DNA from: JAGLGH01 sp034723595
GTDB taxonomy: Archaea > Nanobdellota > Nanobdellia > Woesearchaeales > JAGLGH01
Direction of reading: 5' to 3'
Length of the DNA stretch: 32,591 nt
Assembly (NCBI GenBank): GCA_034723595.1
Contig: JAYEPB010000100.1
Span: 1-32,591 of the forward strand
Each line of letters begins with the position of its first letter. Positions within the stretch are counted from its first letter, which is position 1. Of this stretch, positions 7,053 to 15,446 are shown one piece after another. A program made the position numbers and the translations under genes. The notes under the pieces are model-generated. The model was not told where the DNA came from. It did not search any database and saw only the letters and a list, made by a program, of their open reading frames with translations.

Positions 7053-8147
7053 TTAATATATTGCAGGGCATGATTTATATAGCGCATTTTCATTCTCCGC
7101 ACTAATTAGATCTGCTGGTGTTAAAATCCAACTTGAGATCTGCCCAGATTCTGTATAGCCTAACTTTACGTAAGGGATATTTGTGTTCAGCGCTTCCAGA
7201 TGCCCCATTGCATGAGTATATGGGTCCTGGCATCCAGCGTCACCGTGGGTCTGAGAATCTTCCTTCAACCCCTTAACTTTTTCAAAATATATTGTGTTCA
7301 CAAGCTTAAATGTGTTGAATGCCCTTTGCATATTGCAGTTATATGTTTCAGGATCATCTGCAAATATCGCCCCGAATGCAGAAGCCTCTCCTATATATGC
7401 AGACTCGCTTACGCCAGAAATCTCTTTGAATCCACCCATCTTTTTAACATAAAATGTTAATTTACCTACTCCATTAAGATCTGAAATGCCATTAGCATCA
7501 ATTTTAACAGCAGTGAAATCTTTATTCTTAAGCCCTCCAAAAAGACTTTCAATATCAGCATCTTTGGGATTATCACCAAAAAATATAAACCTGACCTTAT
7601 AATGATTCTGGTCTTTGATTTCGTTTATCTTACTAAAATCCACAAGTTCCTTGCTGAAAAAAGCCTTGACTTCTCCTTTATCCATTATTGTTCTGTTCGG
7701 AAGAGCGTTATATACATACTCTGCAACTCCTGCAGTGTCTCTGACAAATATGTACTTGATAAATGGGCTTGTGATATATAAGAAATGAGTCACCCTGAAA
7801 GGCATATACCAATCGCGTGTCCAGCTTATTATAACTGGACCTTTTACAAGTGACGGCGCAAAACTGGTTTTTGCCCTTATAGCATCTGCCCTGCCTATGA
7901 TATAACCATCACAGTCATAGATTATGTCAATATTGGGAATATTTATCCTTGATGCAGTATCTCTGGCTGCGCTTGTTCCTGTAAGCACAGCGCCAAGGTT
8001 TATCCTGATTGAAGCAGATATCTGATCCTCAGCAATATGCTTCTGCTTATTTACGATGCTTAAGAAGAACCCAAGGATGATCATGCCAGCTATAAGGATA
8101 AAGATCCAGTTGAACTGTATCTCAATTGATCCTCTTTTTTTTATCAT
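7053..8147 (-). CDS. Pilin-like membrane protein with large extracytoplasmic domain (KKRGSIE signal)
   Basis: A 364-residue protein starting MIKKRGSIEIQFNW. A hydrophobic helix at about 15-33 (FILIAGMIILGFFLSIV) follows, and then an extracytoplasmic domain of about 330 residues with few cysteines (CDGYIIG, CNMQ, CQDPYTH, SCPAIY). The signal fits class III processing after K-R-G with a glutamate shortly after. An exact copy of the first 15 codons and the bases before the ATG occurs 160 bases upstream, next to a short insertion, so this gene was apparently interrupted and regenerated. The family is unknown to me; related proteins with this N-terminus appear widespread in DPANN archaea, from general knowledge. 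Confidence 0.8.
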   Translation of the reverse strand: MIKKRGSIEIQFNWIFILIAGMIILGFFLSIVNKQKHIAEDQISASIRINLGAVLTGTSAARDTASRINIPNIDIIYDCDGYIIGRADAIRAKTSFAPSLVKGPVIISWTRDWYMPFRVTHFLYITSPFIKYIFVRDTAGVAEYVYNALPNRTIMDKGEVKAFFSKELVDFSKINEIKDQNHYKVRFIFFGDNPKDADIESLFGGLKNKDFTAVKIDANGISDLNGVGKLTFYVKKMGGFKEISGVSESAYIGEASAFGAIFADDPETYNCNMQRAFNTFKLVNTIYFEKVKGLKEDSQTHGDAGCQDPYTHAMGHLEALNTNIPYVKLGYTESGQISSWILTPADLISAENENALYKSCPAIY

Positions 8148-8151
8148 TTTA
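8103..8151. repeat. 49-bp exact direct repeat, copy 1 (5' end of the pilin-like gene)
   Basis: These 49 bases span the start codon and first 15 codons of the 7053-8147 gene and are identical to 8263-8311, at an offset of 160 bases. Confidence 0.92.
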
Positions 8152-8262
8152 ATCTTGTTTATTCCTGTTTATTCAGTTTATTCATTTTAATTTTCGAAGT
8201 GGGTTGCGAATGCAGTGAGTAACCCGCTGTTTTTCCTAGGGTTTTAGCGGAGCTAAAAGGCT
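8152..8262. mobile_element. Short inserted element between direct repeats, with hairpins
   Basis: These 111 bases separate the two 49-bp copies. They hold two inverted repeats: GGGTT (8201-8205) with AACCC (8221-8225), and TTTTAGC (8242-8248) with GCTAAAA (8252-8258) around a GGA loop. It is locally GC-richer than its surroundings and codes for nothing convincing. It resembles a miniature non-autonomous element; mobility is inferred from the flanking duplication only. Confidence 0.5.
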
Positions 8263-8308
8263 GATCCAGTTGAACTGTATCTCAATTGATCCTCTTTTTT
8301 TTATCATT
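8249..8308 (-). pseudogene. Truncated remnant of the pilin-like gene start
   Basis: ATG 8308 begins MIKKRGSIEIQFNWI exactly as the intact gene does. The reading frame then enters the insertion, adds a few unrelated residues (SLLAPLKP) and stops near 8240. It is the broken first copy left by the duplication. It may still be translated as a short leader peptide, which is speculative. Confidence 0.6.
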
Positions 8309-8311
8309 TTA
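8263..8311. repeat. 49-bp exact direct repeat, copy 2 (truncated gene start)
   Basis: This is identical to 8103-8151. On the minus strand it begins a pseudo-start that reads the same N-terminus and then, after codon 15, runs into the inserted element and stops within about 21 residues. Confidence 0.92.
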
Positions 8312-8328
8312 TTTCTTTCAGAAATTTT

Positions 8329-8859
8329 TTACCAGGCACTTATCTCTGCGTATTCTCCTGTGCCCTCAAGCCGCAATACTGTTTCTGGGATTGCCACATC
8401 TACACAGAAGAATCCATTCCTGACTTGAAGTAATCCTATATTATAGCCATCTGCAGAAACACCTTTCATGAGGAACATGTTTTCGCCGGTGCAGTCTTTC
8501 CATGCATCATATATTAATGGATATTCTGAGTGGATGTTTTCTATGCGATATAAATCGGAACTAGTGATTTGAGAAAAACTTATGCATTTGTTTTGGGTAT
8601 CAACAAAACATACTTTATCAAACCTTGCAGGAATTTTAAGCGGCAGCTTTTTAACAGAGCCATATTGCGATTCTATCTTTCCCACTTGTGCCTTTATCTC
8701 GTTTGTCAGCTGCGTTATTATGAGATCCTCTGACTGATCGCCAAACATCTTGACCGCCTTATACCCATAAAGCAGGACAGCAGAGAATATTATCAATGCC
8801 AGTATATAGATGAAAACTTGCCCTGTTATTTGCGCTTTTTTGCATTTAATTTTAATCAC
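8329..8859 (-). CDS. Pilin-like membrane protein (KKAQITGQ signal)
   Basis: A 176-residue protein starting at GTG 8859: VIKIKCKKAQITGQ followed by a hydrophobic helix (VFIYILALIIFSAVLLYGY). The GTG overlaps the stop of the giant upstream gene (GTGATTAA), and the sequence GGAG five bases before it is a good ribosome site, so I prefer it to the in-frame ATG 8907, which would overlap by 56 bases. After the helix come an amphipathic stretch (DLIITQLTNEIKAQVGKIES) and a beta-rich domain with four cysteines. The end EYAEISAW lies just before the duplicated region. It is likely a surface pilus-like subunit translationally coupled to the adhesin. Confidence 0.78.
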   Translation of the reverse strand: MIKIKCKKAQITGQVFIYILALIIFSAVLLYGYKAVKMFGDQSEDLIITQLTNEIKAQVGKIESQYGSVKKLPLKIPARFDKVCFVDTQNKCISFSQITSSDLYRIENIHSEYPLIYDAWKDCTGENMFLMKGVSADGYNIGLLQVRNGFFCVDVAIPETVLRLEGTGEYAEISAW

Positions 8860-11800
8860 TTCTTCTCCTGCGAGATATCTTTTTAAGATCAGCCATAGTA
8901 TCTTCACCTTTCTTCTTTTTCACCTTAGCTGCATTATCTTTTTTAATTTCTTTTTTTGATATCTCCTCCAGCTTTTCAAATACCTCCTCTTTTTCTGGCT
9001 TTTTCTTTTCACCATTTTTCTCTTCTTTGCCAAGCGTAATCCATTCTTCATCAATTTTCTTTTTTGCAAGTTCAGGTTTGACAATATCTCTTAACTTTGA
9101 TATCTCTTCTGGTCTTTTAGCTATAATTTCTCTTTTCTTTCTTTCAATTTCTGATTTTTGTCTTGCTTCTTCTCTTCTTTTTCGCGCCAGTAGCTCACGT
9201 TTAGCAGGTACCTTGACATAAGGCTTTCGCTGAACAGGTCTTGGCTGCATCTTTTTTCCAGGAAATCCTGACTTTAGCTTGCTTAATACTTTTGTATCTA
9301 TAAATTGTTTTGTCTTTGCTCTCAGGTCTTTGAATATTTCTGGATTTTGCATATACCCATAATATCCTCCTCCAAGAATGGCGAGGATTATAATCAGAAG
9401 CAACAGGTATATCCATGTATGGGATTTTGGCATATCTTCAGGGTCTGTTGGATCAGTTCCTTTCTTAATCTCCACACCATCATCCCATCCATCTCCGTCA
9501 GTATCTGCACCCAATGGGTCTGTGCCATATCTCTCTTCTTCGCTATTGGTTAAGCCATCCTTATCCCAGTCTTCATCACCATCATTTATACCATTGCCAT
9601 CTGTATCCGGATTATTTGAATCCAGATCATATTCCCATTCCCATTCGTTTGACACTCCATCATTATCATCATCTTCTTTCCTGTCTGGAATGCCATCATT
9701 ATCATCATCATTATCAATAGAATCTGGTATCCCATCATTGTCATCATCATCATCTTCATCATTAGGTATGCCGTCGCCATCTATGTCATCATCAAGATGG
9801 TTTTCTATGCCGTCATTATCAAGGTCATTGTCTTCATCCACATCGTCAGAGTCTTTTATCCCGTCATTGTCATCATCATCATCTTCACCAGTGCATTCAC
9901 CTATAGCATTCAATGGGCTGTCTGCAGTATCGCACAGACTGTCATTATCATCATCAGGGTCTTCCCAGTTCTTAAGCCCATCCCCATCAATGTCATTATC
10001 CTGCTCATTAGGTATACCGTCACAGTCAAGGTCGTTCTGGGCGCATGCTGTGCATATGGAATCCTTGCATAGCAGCCCAGCATAACAATCACTATCTTCT
10101 ATGCAGTTCATATCCTGGCTGCATCTTTCAGGACATATATCTCCTCCACAGTCTATATCAGTCTCATGATTAATTAAAGTAAGATGATTATCTTCGCATG
10201 TATCTTTTTCTTTACATAATCCATATCTGCAGTTACCTGATTCACAATCGCTGTCTTTTTCGCAGCCGCTATCTAATGGGCATTTCTCGCATTCTCCACC
10301 GCAGTCAATTCCTGTCTCATTTCCATTCTTTATGCTATCATTACAAGATGATTCTGTGCATGTGCCATTTTGGCAGAATCCACTTGCGCAATGGCTATTA
10401 TCTGTGCATTTTGCTCCAATCTCGCATGTGCCTGTGTCCGAGCAAGTCCTGTCAAGGCAATCAGGATCAGCAGGATTAGTACAATCCTTATCGCATATGC
10501 CATCAGAATATGGATGGCAGCAGTCGCCTTCGCTTGATGTGCATATTCCGCAATCAGGATCTTCTCCTGTTAAGCAGTCACTATCGCATACTTCATCTGC
10601 ATCGCGATTACAGCATGCATCCCTTATATTAGTGCAATCTTCTGTTCTTATGCAGCTTTCTGTGTTAATGGTGCACTCGCTGCATTCAAGATATCCTCCG
10701 CCAAAGTAAGATGAACCATATCCTATGCAAGTATTAGATGTTAAGTTCTTGAAAAGATCTCCGTCACATTCTTCATTACCATCTACCAGTCCATTTCCAC
10801 AGGTGTTTAAATTGACGCATGATGATGTATCCAGGCTGCACTCATCACACTCTAGCTTTCCGCTTTCAAAATATAGTGGAGAATATCCTGGACAGCTATC
10901 ACTTGGAAGACCTGCGAAATAATCTCCATCACATGTTTCTCCCTGATCAATAATACTGTTGCCGCATTGAGGCGGAGCGATGCATGCCCCTGTATTCAGT
11001 TGGCAAGAATCGCAGGAAAGCTCGCCGTCAATAAAACCTTTAAGATCAGTACAGCTTTGCACTGCTCCAAAAGTATTGCCATCGCATGTTTCTCCTGAAT
11101 TAAGTATGCTGTCTCCGCAGATTCCAGAAACCCCCTCACATCCAGATGTGTCAAGATGGCAGCTTGTGCATATTATTTTTCCTCCAGTAAATATATTGTC
11201 ATAATCATGGCAATCATCTGGCACTGATCCCAGGTCGTTTCCATCGCATTCTTCACCAGGATCCAGTATCCCATTGCCGCATGAATCTATTGGGAAGCAT
11301 CCTGAAGTATCAATCATGCAATTATCAAGGCATCTGATTGTGCCTCCACTAAAATCAGGAATAGCCTTGCAATCACTGATTGCCCCATACACAGGTCCGT
11401 TCTTATCACATTGTTCTCCAGAATCAATGATTCCGTTTCCGCATCCAGGATGGCTGTCGCATCTTGATTTGTCCAGTTCACTGCAATCACTGCTGCATCG
11501 AAGTTCCCCTCCAAGGAATGTGCTGAAATCTGTGCATTCATCAATAATTCCAAATACAGGGCCATAAGTATCGCACAGTTCCCCTGGGTCAATGAATCCA
11601 TCTCCGCATCTTGGAGTCTGCTTGCAGAATACAGTCACACCATCTGTTGATTCAGTCTGGCTTTCTAGCCCAACCCTGTTGAGAGCCAGTACTTCAAAAT
11701 AATATGTAATTCCTACAGATAAATTAAGTCCTGTTATCCAATTCCATTCACTTCCATTCTCAGGATTTGATCCCCAGGTAGTATTTTCTGGTTGTGTGAT

Positions 11801-14800
11801 ATTATCTCCATTTTCATCAAAGATAGTATAGCTGTAATATCCTATATCAGATTCTGCGTCTTCTCCAAGCCATTTTACCCTTAGCTTGTCTGTGTCGCAG
11901 CTGAATTCTGGAAATTCATGGGTGGTTGAATCATTAGCATAAAGCATTTCTGGCGGAGTATTATCAGAGAATATTGTAATATTCGCATCCAGTGGTTTGC
12001 CAGAACTATCTACACACATAAAGTAAAGAACATTTGCTCCAGAGACAAGACCTTTAGCATTTCCCTGATGGACTCTCTCCAAACCATTATCATACCCATC
12101 AGAATTAACAAAGCTTGTAATCGTCTCCTCACTTAGACCCCAGAAGCATGATGCCTTCTTGTTTGTAACGAGATTCAGTTGTATCTCATTAGTCTGTGTT
12201 ATTATTTCCTGATAGGATAGATCAATAAAGAACTCTGTTTTTATATCAACTGAAAAGTCTATCTGCGCAACCTCTGATTTCCTTTCTGCCTTATCCATGC
12301 ATGCAACATAATACGAATAACTTGCTTTGTCAGATGATTCAATGTGAATCTCTTTTGTTTTTAATGCATTGAAATCATTTTCTTCTATTGGCTCATCAAA
12401 TGGAAATTGGAAATTATCATAAACCCCAGCTACCTCGCTATATCTGCATACAACATCTTCATTTGCTAATATTCTCAGGGTTGTATTCCTGTCCGCATCA
12501 ATTATAAGATTAGGGTCTGCTATAGCTTCTTCTATTATTGGCTCTTCTGTATCTACTCTTATCTTGAATTCTTTATAAGTTGCATCATAATGACCATCAT
12601 AACATTTCACATAGAATGAATATTCACTGTCATCTCCCTGATCGATTTCACCGAAATTGTTCCAGATATGGTTTATTCTCCCAGTTGTGGAAAACAGCAC
12701 ATAATAGCTGTCAAGTATTGTGGTGAGGTGGTTCTTATTGAAGAAATACTTGCATTCAGCATCATTATCTGTACTAATCTCTATGTCAAAGACATATTCC
12801 TGGTGAACCCCCCATGTTGGATTGACCATGACAATGTCCATGGTTTTGATTGCATTGCGGATGAACATAGAAGCATTTACTGCTTTGTTTGTAGCATAAT
12901 CCTCAGCCTCTATCTTAAGATCATGTGTGCCATCATTGACTGCAATAGTTCTGCTTTTCAATGTTTTATTCTGATTAGAAGCAGAGAAGTTCGATGCATA
13001 TTCAATATCATTTATCCTAAATTGCGATAATACGACCTTCTCATTATAATCTGCCTGAAAATTAATATATGATGTTGAGTATATTTCTTCATTATATGCC
13101 GGATTTAATGATTCCAGCACAGGAGGAACTGTATCAATTGTAAAAGGGATATAATATGCCTCATCCATTGCTAAATTATTATTTCCAATTGCGTCAATTA
13201 CAAGGAAATATGCATCACTGTCTGAAAAAGAGCCAGCAAAAGTAAATTCCACAGTATTTTGACCAATCCATTCATGGGTTGAACCAAACTGCTGGTTGAA
13301 CATGTCAGAGTCCACTTCCATATATATCTCTGCCCTGGTTATTCTTTGCGGCTTGACGATAAAAGTAACATTGATTTTTGCATTTGGACTATTAGAATAT
13401 AACTTATCTTCTATCTTCCTGCCTGGCTTTATGCCGTATTCTGCTATACACGGACCACTTGCATTTTCAGATGCATTGAATTTGATTGTCTGGATTGCAG
13501 CCTTGTTATTTGAAGGGTCTCTTGCATAATATTTAATCGTATTTTCGCCTTGATTTAATGTATATAGCACTGTTGTGCCTTCTGTAAAATTTAAGTTATG
13601 AATATTCAATTCTTCTTCAATGATGGAAATAAAATCATCTTCTGTGCTGCAGTGCCCGTCATTATCTAAGCATATGTAAAATCTATAGCAGCCGCCGTAG
13701 TTATCGCACTCTTCTGCATAATCTGCTACTGTCCTTTCAGTTCCAAAGCTGTGAGTCTTGTCTAATATCTTTATTTTAAGTATTTGTGGAAGGTTCTTCA
13801 CTATATTAGCAGGGATTATTGAAACATTTGGCGCAAAATAATCTTTCTGGCATGCTTTAAAATCCTCATCATAAGCTAAATCTCCTTGCGCCAAGTTTCT
13901 AGCGATATGATAGCAGTCCATCCATTCACCCAGGGTATTATAATTTTCATCAGCATCTTTGAAGCAAGTTCCTCCTGGGGCATACCATCTGCATACACTT
14001 GGATTGCATGGCTTGGCTGCGCTTTCACATGACACCTGATCTATGAAATCAAGGCATATTACTGAAGGGCAATACATCGCGCTAGTCCCGTCAAAAAAGC
14101 AACCATAATCAGAAGTTGACAATGCCTCTGCTTTTTCTTCTGTGCACATGTCATACACTTTGTTATATGCTTCTTTATTAGTCGCTCTATTTGTGCCATC
14201 CACAGAACAATATGGGCAATTTGGGAGGTATAAGTTTTTGCATACACCTATGCCTAATTCTGGGATAGTATCAACCCAATCACACACACCAAAGCCACAG
14301 TTGTCTGTCATGCAGGCTTCTTTGCTCTTATAATCATAACAATCCATGCTCATATCACAGCTATAGCATTTATCTATGGATGTTTGCGATTTATCAAGGA
14401 AGCAGAATTTTCTTTCAGAATATGACCCCAGACATAAGCTTTTATCTTTTTCAAAATACAGCCCATAGGGTCCTGCATCTTCACTTTCGCAGTTTCCCCT
14501 TAATGCGCACCCCACCAAACCGTTTGCGCCCACTACGCAAGAACACTCTGCATTGCCCCCAAAGGCAGCATCACAATCATCGCTGCCTCCAACCTGGTTG
14601 CAGTTCTTTTCTTCATGGAGAATATTATTCCCATCACAGTAGAATCCTCTATTCATCTTTGTTGAGAATAAGGCATCAACACTCTCAAAAAATGCTGTAT
14701 CATCTTCACCAGCAAATCCTGCTTCAGATACTAGGAAATCCTTATATCTATAATAAGTATATTCCTGCACGCAGAATTGGCTTTCATCATATTTCCCCCA

Positions 14801-15406
14801 GCATTCAAGATTGCCAAGCTGCGCATCTGCCTCTGTTTCAAACTCTGTGCTTTGCGCAGCATAATAGCCAGTTATAGTGTATGTATATTCACTATCCCAG
14901 TTTGCATCAATATCTTTAAAATAATTCTTAGTTGTTGTGACAAGTTCAATCTCCCCATCACAGCTTCCATAACTTGTATCAATGCATTTTCTTTCGACAA
15001 TATAATATTCAGCTTCGCATGGAGAAGTCCAGAGAAGATTAACTACTTTCTCTCCTTTTTCATAAGATATATCAAGTTCAATAGGCACTTCAAAATCTGC
15101 ATCACTGCATCCAAGATCCTCCAGTGGTGGCTGTTCCTCTTCTGCTTCACATTTAGTATTGCATGCATTACTAACCTCTTCTGGGAGAATTGTAGGCACA
15201 CCAAGATCATCAATCTGGTAAAATATACCTGTATCGCAGTCTGATTCAGGCATGATTGATCCACCGCCTTCAATCCCAATGTAACAGCAGCACACAGATG
15301 CTTCATCAACTCCTATTATACTCACAGAAAAGATTATTATGATAGTTGCCGCAAGAATGGAGATGGCTATTTGCCTTTTCCATGCATATTTCCTTGTTTT
15401 ATTCAT
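8852..15406 (-). CDS. Giant surface adhesin-like protein with Cys-rich, FN3/Ig-like and calcium-binding type 3 repeats
   Basis: A 2184-residue membrane-anchored surface protein. Residues 1-35 are a signal peptide or anchor (WKRQIAISILAATIIIIFSV). Residues 105-200 are FN3-like, and 200-520 are Cys-rich. From about 520 to 1150 come Ig-like/beta modules (TVPPVLESLNP, DTEEPIIEEA), with a second FN3-like unit at about 1150-1262. Six repeats of CGNGxxDxGExCDG follow (about 1265-1590), then more Cys-rich modules. A thrombospondin type 3-like calcium block with DxDxDGxxD units spans about 1790-1990. A transmembrane helix at about 1997-2018 (WIYLLLLIIILAILGGGYYG) leads to a basic, coiled-coil-prone cytoplasmic tail of about 165 residues. 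The start has a CAGGAAC ribosome site. The architecture implies adhesion or cell-surface scaffolding with rigid calcium-dependent and disulfide-bonded parts. Confidence 0.88.
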   Translation of the reverse strand: MNKTRKYAWKRQIAISILAATIIIIFSVSIIGVDEASVCCCYIGIEGGGSIMPESDCDTGIFYQIDDLGVPTILPEEVSNACNTKCEAEEEQPPLEDLGCSDADFEVPIELDISYEKGEKVVNLLWTSPCEAEYYIVERKCIDTSYGSCDGEIELVTTTKNYFKDIDANWDSEYTYTITGYYAAQSTEFETEADAQLGNLECWGKYDESQFCVQEYTYYRYKDFLVSEAGFAGEDDTAFFESVDALFSTKMNRGFYCDGNNILHEEKNCNQVGGSDDCDAAFGGNAECSCVVGANGLVGCALRGNCESEDAGPYGLYFEKDKSLCLGSYSERKFCFLDKSQTSIDKCYSCDMSMDCYDYKSKEACMTDNCGFGVCDWVDTIPELGIGVCKNLYLPNCPYCSVDGTNRATNKEAYNKVYDMCTEEKAEALSTSDYGCFFDGTSAMYCPSVICLDFIDQVSCESAAKPCNPSVCRWYAPGGTCFKDADENYNTLGEWMDCYHIARNLAQGDLAYDEDFKACQKDYFAPNVSIIPANIVKNLPQILKIKILDKTHSFGTERTVADYAEECDNYGGCYRFYICLDNDGHCSTEDDFISIIEEELNIHNLNFTEGTTVLYTLNQGENTIKYYARDPSNNKAAIQTIKFNASENASGPCIAEYGIKPGRKIEDKLYSNSPNAKINVTFIVKPQRITRAEIYMEVDSDMFNQQFGSTHEWIGQNTVEFTFAGSFSDSDAYFLVIDAIGNNNLAMDEAYYIPFTIDTVPPVLESLNPAYNEEIYSTSYINFQADYNEKVVLSQFRINDIEYASNFSASNQNKTLKSRTIAVNDGTHDLKIEAEDYATNKAVNASMFIRNAIKTMDIVMVNPTWGVHQEYVFDIEISTDNDAECKYFFNKNHLTTILDSYYVLFSTTGRINHIWNNFGEIDQGDDSEYSFYVKCYDGHYDATYKEFKIRVDTEEPIIEEAIADPNLIIDADRNTTLRILANEDVVCRYSEVAGVYDNFQFPFDEPIEENDFNALKTKEIHIESSDKASYSYYVACMDKAERKSEVAQIDFSVDIKTEFFIDLSYQEIITQTNEIQLNLVTNKKASCFWGLSEETITSFVNSDGYDNGLERVHQGNAKGLVSGANVLYFMCVDSSGKPLDANITIFSDNTPPEMLYANDSTTHEFPEFSCDTDKLRVKWLGEDAESDIGYYSYTIFDENGDNITQPENTTWGSNPENGSEWNWITGLNLSVGITYYFEVLALNRVGLESQTESTDGVTVFCKQTPRCGDGFIDPGELCDTYGPVFGIIDECTDFSTFLGGELRCSSDCSELDKSRCDSHPGCGNGIIDSGEQCDKNGPVYGAISDCKAIPDFSGGTIRCLDNCMIDTSGCFPIDSCGNGILDPGEECDGNDLGSVPDDCHDYDNIFTGGKIICTSCHLDTSGCEGVSGICGDSILNSGETCDGNTFGAVQSCTDLKGFIDGELSCDSCQLNTGACIAPPQCGNSIIDQGETCDGDYFAGLPSDSCPGYSPLYFESGKLECDECSLDTSSCVNLNTCGNGLVDGNEECDGDLFKNLTSNTCIGYGSSYFGGGYLECSECTINTESCIRTEDCTNIRDACCNRDADEVCDSDCLTGEDPDCGICTSSEGDCCHPYSDGICDKDCTNPADPDCLDRTCSDTGTCEIGAKCTDNSHCASGFCQNGTCTESSCNDSIKNGNETGIDCGGECEKCPLDSGCEKDSDCESGNCRYGLCKEKDTCEDNHLTLINHETDIDCGGDICPERCSQDMNCIEDSDCYAGLLCKDSICTACAQNDLDCDGIPNEQDNDIDGDGLKNWEDPDDDNDSLCDTADSPLNAIGECTGEDDDDDNDGIKDSDDVDEDNDLDNDGIENHLDDDIDGDGIPNDEDDDDDNDGIPDSIDNDDDNDGIPDRKEDDDNDGVSNEWEWEYDLDSNNPDTDGNGINDGDEDWDKDGLTNSEEERYGTDPLGADTDGDGWDDGVEIKKGTDPTDPEDMPKSHTWIYLLLLIIILAILGGGYYGYMQNPEIFKDLRAKTKQFIDTKVLSKLKSGFPGKKMQPRPVQRKPYVKVPAKRELLARKRREEARQKSEIERKKREIIAKRPEEISKLRDIVKPELAKKKIDEEWITLGKEEKNGEKKKPEKEEVFEKLEEISKKEIKKDNAAKVKKKKGEDTMADLKKISRRRRSD
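9440..10036 (-). repeat. Aspartate-codon-rich type 3 repeat block with triplet tracts
   Basis: This DNA encodes the DxDxDGxxD repeats. On the plus strand it contains CATCATCATCATC-type tracts, especially at 9668-9900. Slippage here would add or remove Asp residues without shifting frame. Confidence 0.7.
10640..11610 (-). repeat. Six tandem CGNGxxDxGExCDG repeats
   Basis: About 50-55 residues per unit. Each opens with CGNG or CGDG, then DxGExCD, a G-G-x-x-x-C turn and a closing DTSxC. They match the general pattern of Myxococcus-type Cys-rich repeats. Units are divergent in sequence, so the duplication is old. Confidence 0.75.
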
Positions 15407-15446
15407 TTTTTAGTTCCTGTTTAATTATTTTTTGTCAAATATTTCG

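Noticed and set aside
9660..9900. Regular repeats considered as a CRISPR array
   Set aside because: The repeats are short in-frame triplet tracts inside a coding region; there are no constant repeats of about 30 bases with unique spacers and no cas genes.
9378..10085. Long plus-strand open frame encoding a Ser/Pro-rich protein
   Set aside because: It is antisense to the Asp-rich type 3 repeats. GAT/GAC codons read backwards give TCA/ATC triplets with few stops. It has no promoter, ribosome site or domain.
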